DNA of 64,000 bases from Plecoglossus altivelis (Eukaryota > Chordata > Actinopteri > Osmeriformes > Plecoglossidae): the NCBI GenBank assembly GCA_036571765.1, contig BROE01000006.1, forward strand, positions 16,293,024-16,357,023. Direction: 5' to 3'. The translations under genes were made by a program, and so were the position numbers. Numbering within the stretch: position 1 is the first letter of the stretch; each line of letters begins with the position of its first letter. A model generated the notes under the pieces. The model searched no databases. It was not told where the DNA came from and saw only the letters and a program-made list of their open reading frames with translations. Positions 57,501 through 62,300 of the stretch are shown here, in pieces.

Positions 57501-59585
57501 GGTGTCTGGTCGGGTTGCGGAAACGTGGGCACTAGGCATTTTAATATCATTCTGCTATTCGCGGATGATCTTGTCCTGATGGCTCCATCGGACGGCCGGG
57601 TACTTTTCATTTCTTGGATTACAGTCATGCACGTAGAGGCTGGTTTGCACAGGCGGCAGGTTGTGAAGCTGGACGGGATGGGACACGATTCAGCACCAGC
57701 GAAGCGCCGTGAATCTGAGTCCATGGTTCTCGACCGGAAGCAGGTGGCTTGCTCCCTCCGGGTGGGTGGGGAGCCCTTGCTTCAAGTGGAAGAGTTCAAG
57801 TATCTCGGGGTGTTGTTCACGAGTGAGGGAAGGGGTCTTGTTTACGAGTGAGGTAAGGACGGAGTGTGAGATTGACAGGTGGATCTGTGCAGTGGCTGCA
57901 GTGATGCCGGCTCTGTACGGGCCGTTTTGGTGAAGAAGGAGCTGAGCCTCAAGGCATAGCTCTGAATTTACTGGTAAATCTATGTTCCTACTCTCAGCTA
58001 TGGTTATGAGTTTTGGGTAATGACCGAAAGGACATGATACAAGCGGTCGAAATGATTTTTCTCCGCAGGTTGGCCGGGTGCTCCCTTAGAAATAAGGTGA
58101 TGAGCTCTGTCACACGGGAGGCGTTTGGGGTAGTCACACGGGAGGAGCTCGGAGTAGAGCCGCTGCTCCTCCATGTCGAGAGGAGCCAGCTGAGGTGGCT
58201 CGGGCATCTGTTTCGGATGCCTCCTGGACGCCTCCCTCGGGAGGTGTTCCGGGTATGTCCTACCGGGAGGCGGCCCCAGGGAAGACCCAGGACACGCTGG
58301 AGGGACTATGTCTCTCAGCTGGCCTGGGAACGCCTCGGGATCCCCCCGGAGGAGCTGGAGGTGGTGTGTGTGGAGAAGGAAGTCTGGGCCTCCCTGCTCA
58401 GACTGCTGCCCCCGCGACCCGGCCCCGGATAAGCGGAAGAAAATGGATGGATGGATGGATCCTTCATTAAAAAAACGTATTTTTCTGAATGATTGAAGGG
58501 CTAAACCAACCTTTCAAATGAAGTAGTCACCCCCTCCAACACGGAAATTAATGACAATTAAAGGAGGCTTGTTCATTTTCCGACATTGTCTTTGGCTCTG
58601 TGCAAGAAGCACCATCTATCAACAGTTATGTGCAACAACAATGTTCTTGTCTGTTAAAAGGTTAACAGGAGAGTGGAACTGTACATATGTACCTGTCCTA
58701 GAGTATCACTGGTACATGTAGAACATGTTGAATGGACTAAATCCAAAATTCATTACCAACATTGCTCATTTAAGTTGTGCTCTCTTTTTCCCCGTTTTCC
58801 CCTTACTTTTCCTCTTGCAGGAAGAAAAAAAGAGGTAAGGGGAGAAAAAAGGGATCTGAAGAGTCTGACAGCGATGACCTGGAGGTGATAAAGGAATGGA
58901 ACACAAGTTCCCGAGGGGGGAACCCGGAGAGCCGCAACAGAGCCGAGCCTGTGGAGGAAGGTAGGTGTAGAACTACTGAAATGACTCGGGACTGGGCTAT
59001 CTTCTCTGTAAATGTATGTAGAGTGAAGCCGCTGTTACTCAAGACCAGACATACTATATAAATGGCAGCTGCTGCAGATTGTCATCGTTCTGATCTGTGA
59101 CTCAACCTATTTCCCAGCACGCCCAAGCTCCAGTGGGGGTCCCGGTAGTCCATCCCCTGACTGGCACAAGGAGTTTGTGACAGAGGCAGATTCTGAGATT
59201 TTGGAACACTCTGGAAAAATGGTGCTTCTCTTTGAGATCCTACGTATGGCAGAGGAGGTGGATGACAAAGTGTAAGACAAAACCCTACAAAGATTAATTT
59301 TAATTATACTTTTAATCACACTGGGAAAACTACATTATGATGAATATGGAGGGTGTAGCTCACCAGAGGAGCCATGTCTGGCTATATGATGAAGGAAAGA
59401 TGACAGGTGGAGATATTTCCGCTCTACTACCTATTTTCCTCCCCATCGCTATCATCTTTATGTTTCTCCATCTTCTTCCTCAAGTTTGGTTTTCAGCCAG
59501 TCTCTTATCTCTCTGGACTTGATCGAGGACTTCCTTGAACTGGCAGGAAGGGCCAAAGAGGAGGGAAAGTCCTCTCCTTACAAAG
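24526..59585 (+). CDS. atrx: atrx chromatin remodeller, 24 coding exons, C-terminus beyond window
   Basis: ATRX is a nuclear SNF2-family ATPase that, with DAXX, deposits histone H3.3 at heterochromatin and repeats. The exons listed separately join in one open frame with every splice phase matching, giving about 1652 codons. Domains in order: N-terminal tail (1-103); ADD zinc domain (about 104-235, binding H3K4me0/H3K9me3 in the family) starting at CTACGQQVNHF; Ser/Lys/Glu-rich disordered region (about 240-1040) with an HP1-type motif VKLTPV (517-522) and a segment like the human DAXX-binding region near 800-835; acidic/basic coiled segment (1045-1110); helicase lobe 1 from about 1130 with GLGKT (K1190), DEGH (1309-1312) and LTGTPLQN (1336-1343); start of lobe 2 with VFSQSLISLDL. 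The long exon is shorter than in mammals. Exons for the rest of lobe 2 and the C-terminus lie past 64000. Start codon choice (24526) is the first ATG after the acceptor. Confidence 0.95.
25487..25880 (-). mobile_element. L2-type LINE 3' end in atrx intron 1
   Basis: Nearly identical to 5319-5724, differing at a few bases and by a small deletion: (CTTGAA)n at the low end, GCTTTATTGTCATTCCGC, then the same 3' untranslated region ending GGGCTCTCAC. Only the 3' untranslated part is present. The high identity to the nested L2 suggests both inserted recently from a common source. Confidence 0.88.
26318..26690 (+). mobile_element. tRNA-derived SINE with RTE-like 3' end, diverged
   Basis: The body matches a common fish SINE-type repeat: CATGTTCTTCCCGTGTTGCTGTGGG, TCCAAAGACAT, GTGAATGGTTGTCTGT, CAGTCAAGGGTGTAC, GGGACAGGCTCCAG. 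The head (about 26318-26380) is a decayed tRNA-like region without intact A and B boxes. The end GACCCCTAATGGGAACAAGCGG resembles the GATAAGCGG end of the RTE copies, consistent with mobilisation by an RTE LINE. Confidence 0.65.
27993..28039 (+). CDS. atrx: atrx coding exon 2
   Basis: Acceptor CCCCTTCAG, donor GTAAGT. Encodes PGSSKEATRSSSRSR, like the human SGSSRSKRK serine/basic stretch. Codons 15-30. Confidence 0.85.
28119..28321 (+). CDS. atrx: atrx coding exon 3
   Basis: Acceptor ATTTACAG, donor GTTTGA. Acidic linker before the ADD domain (TDTSDDGENEELTFD, GKLVVRPE). Codons 30-98; sequence poorly conserved, placed by phase and by the KRKP-like start. Confidence 0.85.
28571..28618. repeat. 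(TG)/(TGCG)n microsatellite
   Basis: Alternating TG/CG repeats directly left of the Tc1 at 28616; the (TG)8 run at 29820 lies directly on its other side. Confidence 0.85.
28616..29824 (+). mobile_element. Tc1-like transposon in atrx intron 3
   Basis: Left end CACACTACCGGTCA...CAGTTTTTATTGAAATTTA pairs with right end TAAATTTCAATAAAAAACTG...TGACCGGGTATGTG; the left arm has lost about 14 bp. The transposase reads KDWKKVLWTDESKFEIFG (first Asp), VKHGGGSVMVW, ILQQDNDPKHTSR (second Asp) in frame 29014-29436, then after a frameshift SPDLNPIELFWDELDRR (Glu) in frame 29381-29689. All three DDE residues remain; the N-terminal DNA-binding half (28820-29010) has stops. Different family from the Tc1 at 7295. 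Confidence 0.9.
29014..29689 (+). pseudogene. Tc1 transposase, one frameshift in catalytic domain
   Basis: Catalytic domain preserved in two overlapping frames with WTDES, QQDNDPKHTS and PIELFWDEL; the frameshift falls just after the second Asp motif. The upstream part lacks an open frame. Confidence 0.82.
29818..29955. repeat. (TG)n and palindromic TATAGA-rich satellite
   Basis: Begins with (TG)8 and passes into alternating ATCTATA/TATAGAT units that are self-complementary and could form hairpins. Confidence 0.85.
30662..31060 (+). repeat. dispersed repeat family X, copy 2 (atrx intron 3)
   Basis: Same order of blocks as 10202-10690, including CACAGGGATCTCCTCA, GCTAAACTAGTGTCTGAGAT, GGATTCCATTTATGTT, CCCCAAACTGCCATTATT and CTATGACAAGGTAA. 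A poly-A run (30881-30894) interrupts it. Confidence 0.7.
32165..33450 (+). repeat. dispersed repeat family Y/Z, copy 2 (atrx intron 3)
   Basis: Left part 32165-32242 and 32490-32735 matches 14655-15004; right part 33190-33450 matches 16070-16440 with GCATGGTCCAATCTAAACACAG, GCTAGCGTTTGCCTTAG and GAGGGCCACAACATTAT. A SINE interrupts the left part. The spacer 32735-33190 has no counterpart in copy 1, where an RTE fragment occupies the position. Confidence 0.65.
32246..32486 (-). mobile_element. tRNA-derived SINE, head truncated
   Basis: Minus-strand match to 50395-50600: GGCACCTCAGTCGTGGTATCGAAGG, GGTGCCTTGCTCAAGG, GGGAAGCAATTGGGGG, CAGTGGGCAGCTATTGCTCC, CTCTGCATTTAACCC. At the low-coordinate end it has a further 3' part ending CACTTCACTTCAC, absent from the other copy. 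The tRNA-like head is missing. Confidence 0.75.
33451..35272. other. remainder of atrx intron 3
   Basis: AT-rich intron sequence with a (TG)(TA) run at 34147-34172; no exon or further repeat recognised. Confidence 0.5.
35273..35382 (+). CDS. atrx: atrx coding exon 4 (ADD, GATA-like finger)
   Basis: Encodes VNCTACGQQVNHFQRNSVYEH and LKVLICK, the first half of the GATA-like zinc finger of the ADD domain, nearly identical to mammals. Preceded by a 6.95-kb repeat-rich intron. Codons 98-134. Confidence 0.96.
35541..35608 (+). CDS. atrx: atrx coding exon 5 (ADD)
   Basis: Encodes SCYKYYTSDDISRDTDGMDE then QCR, completing the GATA-like finger and leading to the PHD finger. Codons 135-157. Confidence 0.96.
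36089..38148 (+). CDS. atrx: atrx coding exon 6 (PHD finger and disordered region)
   Basis: A 2060-bp exon, counterpart of the 3-kb human exon 9. It opens with WCAEGGNLICCDFCNNAFC and CYIC (PHD part of ADD, codons 158-204), then a helical LDLV segment, then a long charged region. It contains VKLTPV (517-522), matching the human HP1-binding motif, the arginine/threonine RVKTTPLR block, and near its end DQQKIKPIVEDN, matching human DEQKIKPVTEN beside the DAXX-binding region. Acidic/serine clusters such as SSSSSED alternate with lysine runs. Ends TCCTCAG before GTCAGT. Codons 157-844. An upstream in-frame ATG at 36042 is intronic. Confidence 0.96.
38920..39318 (+). repeat. dispersed repeat family W, copy 1 (atrx intron 6)
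   Basis: Diverged match to 54001-54395, same orientation: TATTTTTTGACTGATACACATGCC, GTCTTTGTACAACC, AAAATGGGTCTGGTTACATTT, CATCAAAAGCCATGA and GATATCTCCAAATTG have counterparts in order. No coding potential. Confidence 0.6.
40625..40781. repeat. 50-bp near-perfect inverted repeat (foldback) in atrx intron 6
   Basis: Arms 40625-40674 and 40732-40781 are reverse complements over 50 bp with one mismatch, separated by a 57-bp loop. Core of the arm: TTACTTTCTTCACCCAAAC. Confidence 0.95.
41190..41262 (+). CDS. atrx: atrx coding exon 7
   Basis: Acceptor TTCTATAG, donor GTAAGA. Encodes GEDEEVKHDTQMAG followed by a seven-Asp run and PENR, matching the human TVDDDDDDNDPENR. Codons 844-868. Confidence 0.94.
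42297..42430 (+). CDS. atrx: atrx coding exon 8
   Basis: Encodes RIAKKMLLAQIKSSYSSG, matching human RIAKKMLLEEIKANLSS, then an acidic/lysine stretch ending AKEEDAE. Codons 868-913. The next intron is only 142 bp. Confidence 0.94.
42573..42749 (+). CDS. atrx: atrx coding exon 9
   Basis: Encodes EEEDEEEDADSGSEVD, GGRRHRLLKHKLSLSEGES and a lysine-rich tail, matching the human RYRHRLLRHKLTVSDGES. The acceptor is a tandem AAGAAG, so a one-residue shorter form is possible. Codons 913-972. Confidence 0.94.
44897..45014 (+). CDS. atrx: atrx coding exon 10
   Basis: Encodes VGSDDSEDSDFEKLESS and SEEVSNSEKEGTRRKTR, like human SSEDSEDSDFQESGVSEEVSES. Codons 972-1011. Confidence 0.94.
45298..45397 (+). 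CDS. atrx: atrx coding exon 11
   Basis: Encodes RSYHQKKKRRRIKVQDSSSS, a basic nuclear-localisation-like block conserved in ATRX (RSYKQKKKRRRIKVQ). Codons 1011-1044. Confidence 0.95.
45723..45917 (+). CDS. atrx: atrx coding exon 12
   Basis: Encodes an acidic Ser/Gly stretch (shorter than the long glutamate run of human ATRX) then GRKKIRKILKDDKLRTET and ALKEEEDRRKRIAEREALR, a probable charged helix. Codons 1045-1109. Confidence 0.96.
46081..46222 (+). CDS. atrx: atrx coding exon 13
   Basis: Encodes CPITTKLVLDEDEETKEP and VHRNLVTKLKPHQVDG, the entry into the SNF2 ATPase domain. Codons 1110-1157. Confidence 0.96.
46351..46460 (+). CDS. atrx: atrx coding exon 14 (Walker A)
   Basis: Encodes VQFMWDCCCESVKKTK and GCILAHCMGLGKTLQ, helicase motif I; Lys1190 is the ATP-binding lysine. 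Codons 1157-1193. Confidence 0.97.
46691..46837 (+). CDS. atrx: atrx coding exon 15
   Basis: Encodes VVTFLHTMLLCEKM and ALVVCPLNTVLNWLNEFEK, SNF2 motif Ia region. Codons 1194-1242. Followed by a 3.3-kb intron with a Tc1 insertion. Confidence 0.96.
46838..47392. other. atrx intron 15, left part
   Basis: Between exon 15 and the Tc1; no exon or known repeat seen. Confidence 0.4.
47393..48625 (+). mobile_element. Tc1-like transposon in atrx intron 15
   Basis: Inverted termini of about 215 bp (47393-47612 and 48397-48625) share TTGGAAT, GATCTTCATCTAAATCAA, GTGTCTAAAAAT, TTCATTCAACTTTC, ATGGCAGTGGAAA and GTGAACCCTTAGAATTAA. A TA lies at 47391-47392; the right boundary is approximate. Inside, VLWTDGTEIQLFGK (first Asp, about 47945-47985) and SPDLNPIEIVWIDLKRA (Glu, about 48197-48245) remain, with stops and an internal deletion removing the second-Asp region. 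Confidence 0.88.
48627..48690. repeat. short tandem repeat, about 21-bp unit
   Basis: Three imperfect units of ACTTTTAAGGACATACTTTT directly after the Tc1 terminus. Confidence 0.7.
48818..48975 (+). repeat. local duplication, about 52 bp, 105 bp apart
   Basis: Segments 48818-48870 and 48923-48975 share ACATACAG.TCCATCTAGCA and CCGGA.AATCCAG.AGAT in the same orientation. Confidence 0.7.
48976..50133. other. atrx intron 15, right part
   Basis: AT-rich intron; no exon seen between the duplication and exon 16. Confidence 0.4.
50134..50311 (+). CDS. atrx: atrx coding exon 16
   Basis: Encodes VTELATVKRPQERAY, RWQEDGGIMIIGYEMYRNL and KTLVDPG, nearly identical to mammals. Codons 1243-1302. A tRNA-derived SINE begins about 20 bp after its donor. 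Confidence 0.96.
50331..50600 (+). mobile_element. tRNA-derived SINE in atrx intron 16
   Basis: The head has an A-box-like TGGTTAGGGAGTTGG (50339-50353) and a near-consensus B box GGTTCGATTC (50375-50384), the RNA polymerase III promoter pair of tRNA-derived SINEs. The body continues GGTGCCCTTGAGCAAGGCACCGAAC, GGGCGCTGGAGCAATAG and ends GGGTTAAATGCAGAGG. It is not a tRNA gene: the cloverleaf stems do not pair. It starts 19 bp after the exon 16 donor. Confidence 0.82.
50601..51141. other. remainder of atrx intron 16
   Basis: No recognised content. Confidence 0.4.
51142..51279 (+). CDS. atrx: atrx coding exon 17 (DEGH box)
   Basis: Encodes PDFVICDEGHILKNEASAV (motif II, DEGH at 1309-1312) and VVLTGTPLQNNLIE (motif III). 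Codons 1302-1348. Confidence 0.97.
51280..52210. other. atrx intron 17
   Basis: AT-rich; no exon or repeat recognised. Confidence 0.4.
52211..52386 (+). CDS. atrx: atrx coding exon 18
   Basis: Encodes HCMVTFIKENLLGSVKEF, NPIQNGQCADST and RAHILYEMLAGCVQ, between the two helicase lobes. Codons 1348-1406. Confidence 0.97.
53110..53227 (+). CDS. atrx: atrx coding exon 19
   Basis: Encodes RRDYTALTKFLPPKHEYV and IQCKLYRYYLEHFTG. Codons 1407-1446. The frame stays open into the next intron for about 56 codons without similarity to ATRX. Confidence 0.97.
53492..53622 (+). CDS. atrx: atrx coding exon 20
   Basis: Encodes EGGRGRAGTKLFQDFQMLSR and WTHPWCLQLDYISKENK, almost identical to human. Codons 1446-1489. 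Confidence 0.97.
53767..53861 (+). CDS. atrx: atrx coding exon 21
   Basis: Encodes GYFDEDSMDEFIASETEES and SLSSEDEKVKR. Codons 1490-1521. The next intron (53862-58820) carries repeat W and two RTE LINEs. Confidence 0.96.
54001..54395 (+). repeat. dispersed repeat family W, copy 2 (atrx intron 21)
   Basis: Partner of 38920-39318; includes TATTTTTTGAACTGGTACACATCC, GTCTTTGTCCAACC, AAAATGGTCTGGATACATT, CATCAATAGCCATGA and GATATCTTGGTGTC. Confidence 0.6.
54450..56036 (-). mobile_element. RTE-clade LINE, copy E, 3'-truncated
   Basis: Minus strand. The 5' leader starts at 56036 (CCTCTCCTTGAACTGCC...GGTGGAGGGGTTTAAGTGCTC), a shortened endonuclease part follows (55370-55640), then linker frames (KLKESYRAWLACGTPETV, SEWTMFATSIVDVAA) and the start of the reverse transcriptase (VFGGLLDGKAQGVDEIHLE at 54581-54820). 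It ends at about 54450 within the LKKG block, with no 3' tail. Many frameshifts; older than copy F by divergence. Confidence 0.85.
56061..56071 (+). repeat. 11-bp target-site duplication, left
   Basis: ATCCTTCATTA, repeated exactly at 58459-58469; bounds RTE copy F. Confidence 0.88.
56072..58458 (+). mobile_element. RTE-clade LINE, copy F, with internal deletion
   Basis: Begins CCCCTCCTTGAACCGCC and ends in ATGG repeats, bounded by a perfect 11-bp target-site duplication. The endonuclease frame 56193-57095 is open for 300 codons (GTWNVTSLAG, SLTVVSAYGPN, LLGDFNAHVGDDSDTW) and is closed by a TAG where copy A has TGG; the DHHLVVSWIR block follows at 57210. About 1.3 kb covering the first half of the reverse transcriptase is missing at about 57325-57330; FADDLVLMAPSD remains at 57556. 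The C-terminal block and tail are intact (58013-58432). It is the youngest-looking RTE copy here. Confidence 0.9.
56193..57095 (+). pseudogene. RTE LINE apurinic-endonuclease ORF (copy F)
   Basis: A 300-codon frame with a leader segment and an APE-type endonuclease: GTWNVTSL near residue 107, DIVGLTSTHS, SLTVVSAYGPN and LLGDFNAHVG, a conserved metal/phosphate-binding motif. The final part of the domain (DHHLV) lies in a separate frame after a stop. Cannot make a complete protein because the reverse transcriptase is deleted. Confidence 0.8.
58459..58469 (+). repeat. 11-bp target-site duplication, right
   Basis: ATCCTTCATTA after the ATGG tail; identical to 56061-56071. Confidence 0.88.
58821..58960 (+). 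CDS. atrx: atrx coding exon 22
   Basis: Encodes a lysine-rich run (KKKRGKGRKKG), SDSDDLEVIKEWNTSSRGG and an acidic end, matching human NDVEVIKVWNSRSRGG. Codons 1521-1568. Confidence 0.95.
59118..59271 (+). CDS. atrx: atrx coding exon 23
   Basis: Encodes SPDWHKEFVTEADSEILEHS and GKMVLLFEILRMAEEVDDK, entering helicase lobe 2. Codons 1568-1619. Confidence 0.96.
59485..59585 (+). CDS. atrx: atrx coding exon 24 (last in window)
   Basis: Encodes LVFSQSLISLDLIEDFLELA, motif IV of lobe 2, and ends SPYKG at donor GTAGGA. The following exon (starting EGKWLRN in mammals) is not present before 64000. Codons 1619-1653. Confidence 0.95.
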
Positions 59586-61639
59586 GTAGGATCATGTCCA
59601 TGTACATATTATGTACGATCATGTGGGTGTTATTAAAGGATATTTTTTATATTTCAGCTGAATATGCCTGCTTAGTAATTTACATGCAGCTGTTTATTTA
59701 GCATTAGCATTGCCAATCGCAATAGAAACATGCATTTCCTCACATTTTCTGCTCTCTTCTATATAATTATTTAGTGTGCAATGATTAAATGAAGATCACA
59801 TAACAGCCCACAGAGTCCTTCAATCCTAGTTAAGATTTTTAAGGGCTTTTTACATGCTTTATAGTAATAACGAATCAATTTTTTTTACCTTAGTCTTTTA
59901 AACGTATTTACATCAATTGAAATTGCAAAAGTATGCTCCTTAAAAAGTTAACAAAATGCAGATTTACAAAGGGGAAATCAAACTCTTTAAATTATATCGT
60001 TTTAGAGTTGCGTTGTTTGTCTAAGATAACATACAGTACAATATCTGCAGAAGATTTCTTTAATTCAGCGATGGTGTCAAGCGGGAATCAGATCTCACAC
60101 TTCCATACAACTTATCAAATGAAATAATATCTTAGTCGTCCAAGGGCGTCCGGAGGACAGCCCGAATGTGTACCCAGCATTTAACAAGATTTCTAACTGA
60201 CTCGGCCAGTCACAATGTTAGAAGCAGGTCAATGTTACTGGCAATTTACTCCATGTGAACCATCTTTGCTGAAAGGCTAAAATCCTCCAATTTAATGAAC
60301 ACCATAAATCCTACACACTTTTAAATCACTTATGAAATATTGGAATTGGCTTGCCTGGCACCGATAATCATACCATAGTCGAAAAAACGTAGTTTTGCCC
60401 ATTCTAACATTTAATAAGATATTGTGAACAAGTATGTTTTTCTCTAAGTAACCAGCGTACAAAATGTGCTACACTCAGGTGAAAAGGGGCTGTAGTGGGC
60501 CAGGTAATCTTCCATTTATTTACAGACTGAGAGTGCAGATAGCAAGCCTCATCACACATTGAAATGTGAAAGTAGTTGAAGATACACACATCTGATTGTT
60601 GGTAAACCTGGAAACATTTTAATCTCCTTTTCACATCCTCAGACAGGGTATGATTATTTTTGTGTTAATCATCAGAGGAGCTGAACACCACAAAACATTA
60701 TATATCTTTCCACTCAATCAAATTCCAGGATCATACTTTCTTGATTTAGCCTAGATGTGTGACACACTGATGAAAGGGCCTTTCTCATTCTGTTATTCAA
60801 TGCCATATTTACAGTTGGTGGCCATTTCATTAGAATGTTCTTTGCGACGCTTCAATCATTCAGTATAGTTTAATTTATTATAAAGGATGCTACACGCATA
60901 ACGGGTTAGACAGCAGTTTATAAAGTCTAAATAAAAGTATAAACGCACGTCAACACTGTATTTTCAGCTGACAATGATTACCTTGTTCTCCCAAGGCTGA
61001 AGTTTAAACACATAGGAGCATCATAAATATTCAACAGTCTGATAGACCCAGTTATCCTTGGAAAACATCTATTGTACTTAATTTATTGCCAGGTCCAAGT
61101 ATTACGAATACAAGAGGCAGGTGTAACTTTAATTAAATAGAATGACAGTTAATAGACGGTAAACATTTTGTCATTACAGAAGCAAACACCATTTATATTT
61201 CCCAACTCCATTCAGTAAGCTACCTTTAATAGCTGTAGTATTTTGTATATAGGCTAAGCTGTGTATTGAATGTGATATGCAACAGATTGATTATCAAGTC
61301 AAGTACCGTCCTACAGGGTCTTCTAAACTTTTACATAAAAAAAAACCTTTTTGCCTGCACACATGGACAAAATGCATGGGAACAACTGGTTAACTACACA
61401 CCCAACCACTCCCTCCTAAATTCCTTCGTGCCAGTTTATAGGGCTGTCATTTGTCATTAACTGACGGGATGTCTGCTAAATGCACATTAAAACAAATTCA
61501 TATTCAAAATGTGTATTAAGTTTGTACAAAAAAAAATTGTGATGTGACTAGCAACTAGCACAACAAATAACGGAAAACAATATAAAATATTCATTAATTC
61601 ATTATCTTGCCGCTCTATGTACTTCCGCTCAATTTTTAT
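59586..61639. other. atrx intron 24, left part
   Basis: AT-rich intron. I looked for the next helicase exon (YYRLDGSTTAQ, STKAGSLGINL in mammals) and did not find it here. Confidence 0.6.
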
Positions 61640-62300
61640 TTGGCTTCCGTAGTAGGTGTGGAATTGATATACCCACTTAGGTTTTCGCCACTCAAATAAA
61701 TGAATACTCAATCAGCGAACAGAGGAAGTGGTAGATAACAATGACGTTGATGTAACGCGTTAGTTTGAGTTGTAGTTCTGTAATGTCAGCGTTAAAAGAT
61801 GAGAAGTCAAACCATTTGTTCCGTTGTGGCAACGCTACTGAATGTCCAGAACATGCAGCCGGTGCAAGAACAGTCTTTACAAACTTTTGTTGGTGGCCAT
61901 GATATTGTAGCCCTCCTCCCCTCGAGGTTCGGAAAATAGGTATCTGAAATATACAGTATATATCGATATATCGATATATACATATAAATATATATAGATA
62001 TCTATATCTATAGATATCTATAGATATAGATATATATATATATAGATTTTTCAGCTGGCCTCGTTAGTCATGAATGAGTTGGCTAAGGCAAACGCTAACA
62101 AAGCTAAACTGATAGTTGTAATCGTCTACCTGCTTTTTGCACTTTTTGAACAGTTGAACATGATTACTAATCTTCCTATATTTAGATTGGACCATTCAAA
62201 GGAAATTCTTATCATCATTAGTGACGTTTTTGGGGCTGTAGGTGTTGATCTGAAATATGATTCAGGGGGAAATTTAACTTATCCAGAGCCTTATTGGAAT
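61640..62300 (+). repeat. dispersed repeat family Y/Z, copy 3 (atrx intron 24)
   Basis: Reverse-orientation partner of 16025-16640: GAATTGATATACCCACTTAG, GTTTGAGTTGTAGTTCTGTAATG, GTTGTGGCAACGCTAC, TGTTGGTGGCCATGATATTG, GGCTAAGGCAAACGC, TTAGATTGGACCATTCAAAG, and with 33160-33190 ATATGATTCAGGGGG. An (ATATAG)n tract (61951-62050) has expanded inside it. Confidence 0.75.
61951..62050. repeat. (ATATAG/ATATCG)n AT-rich satellite
   Basis: About 100 bp of alternating ATAT/GATA units, self-complementary; interrupts repeat Y/Z copy 3. Confidence 0.9.
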
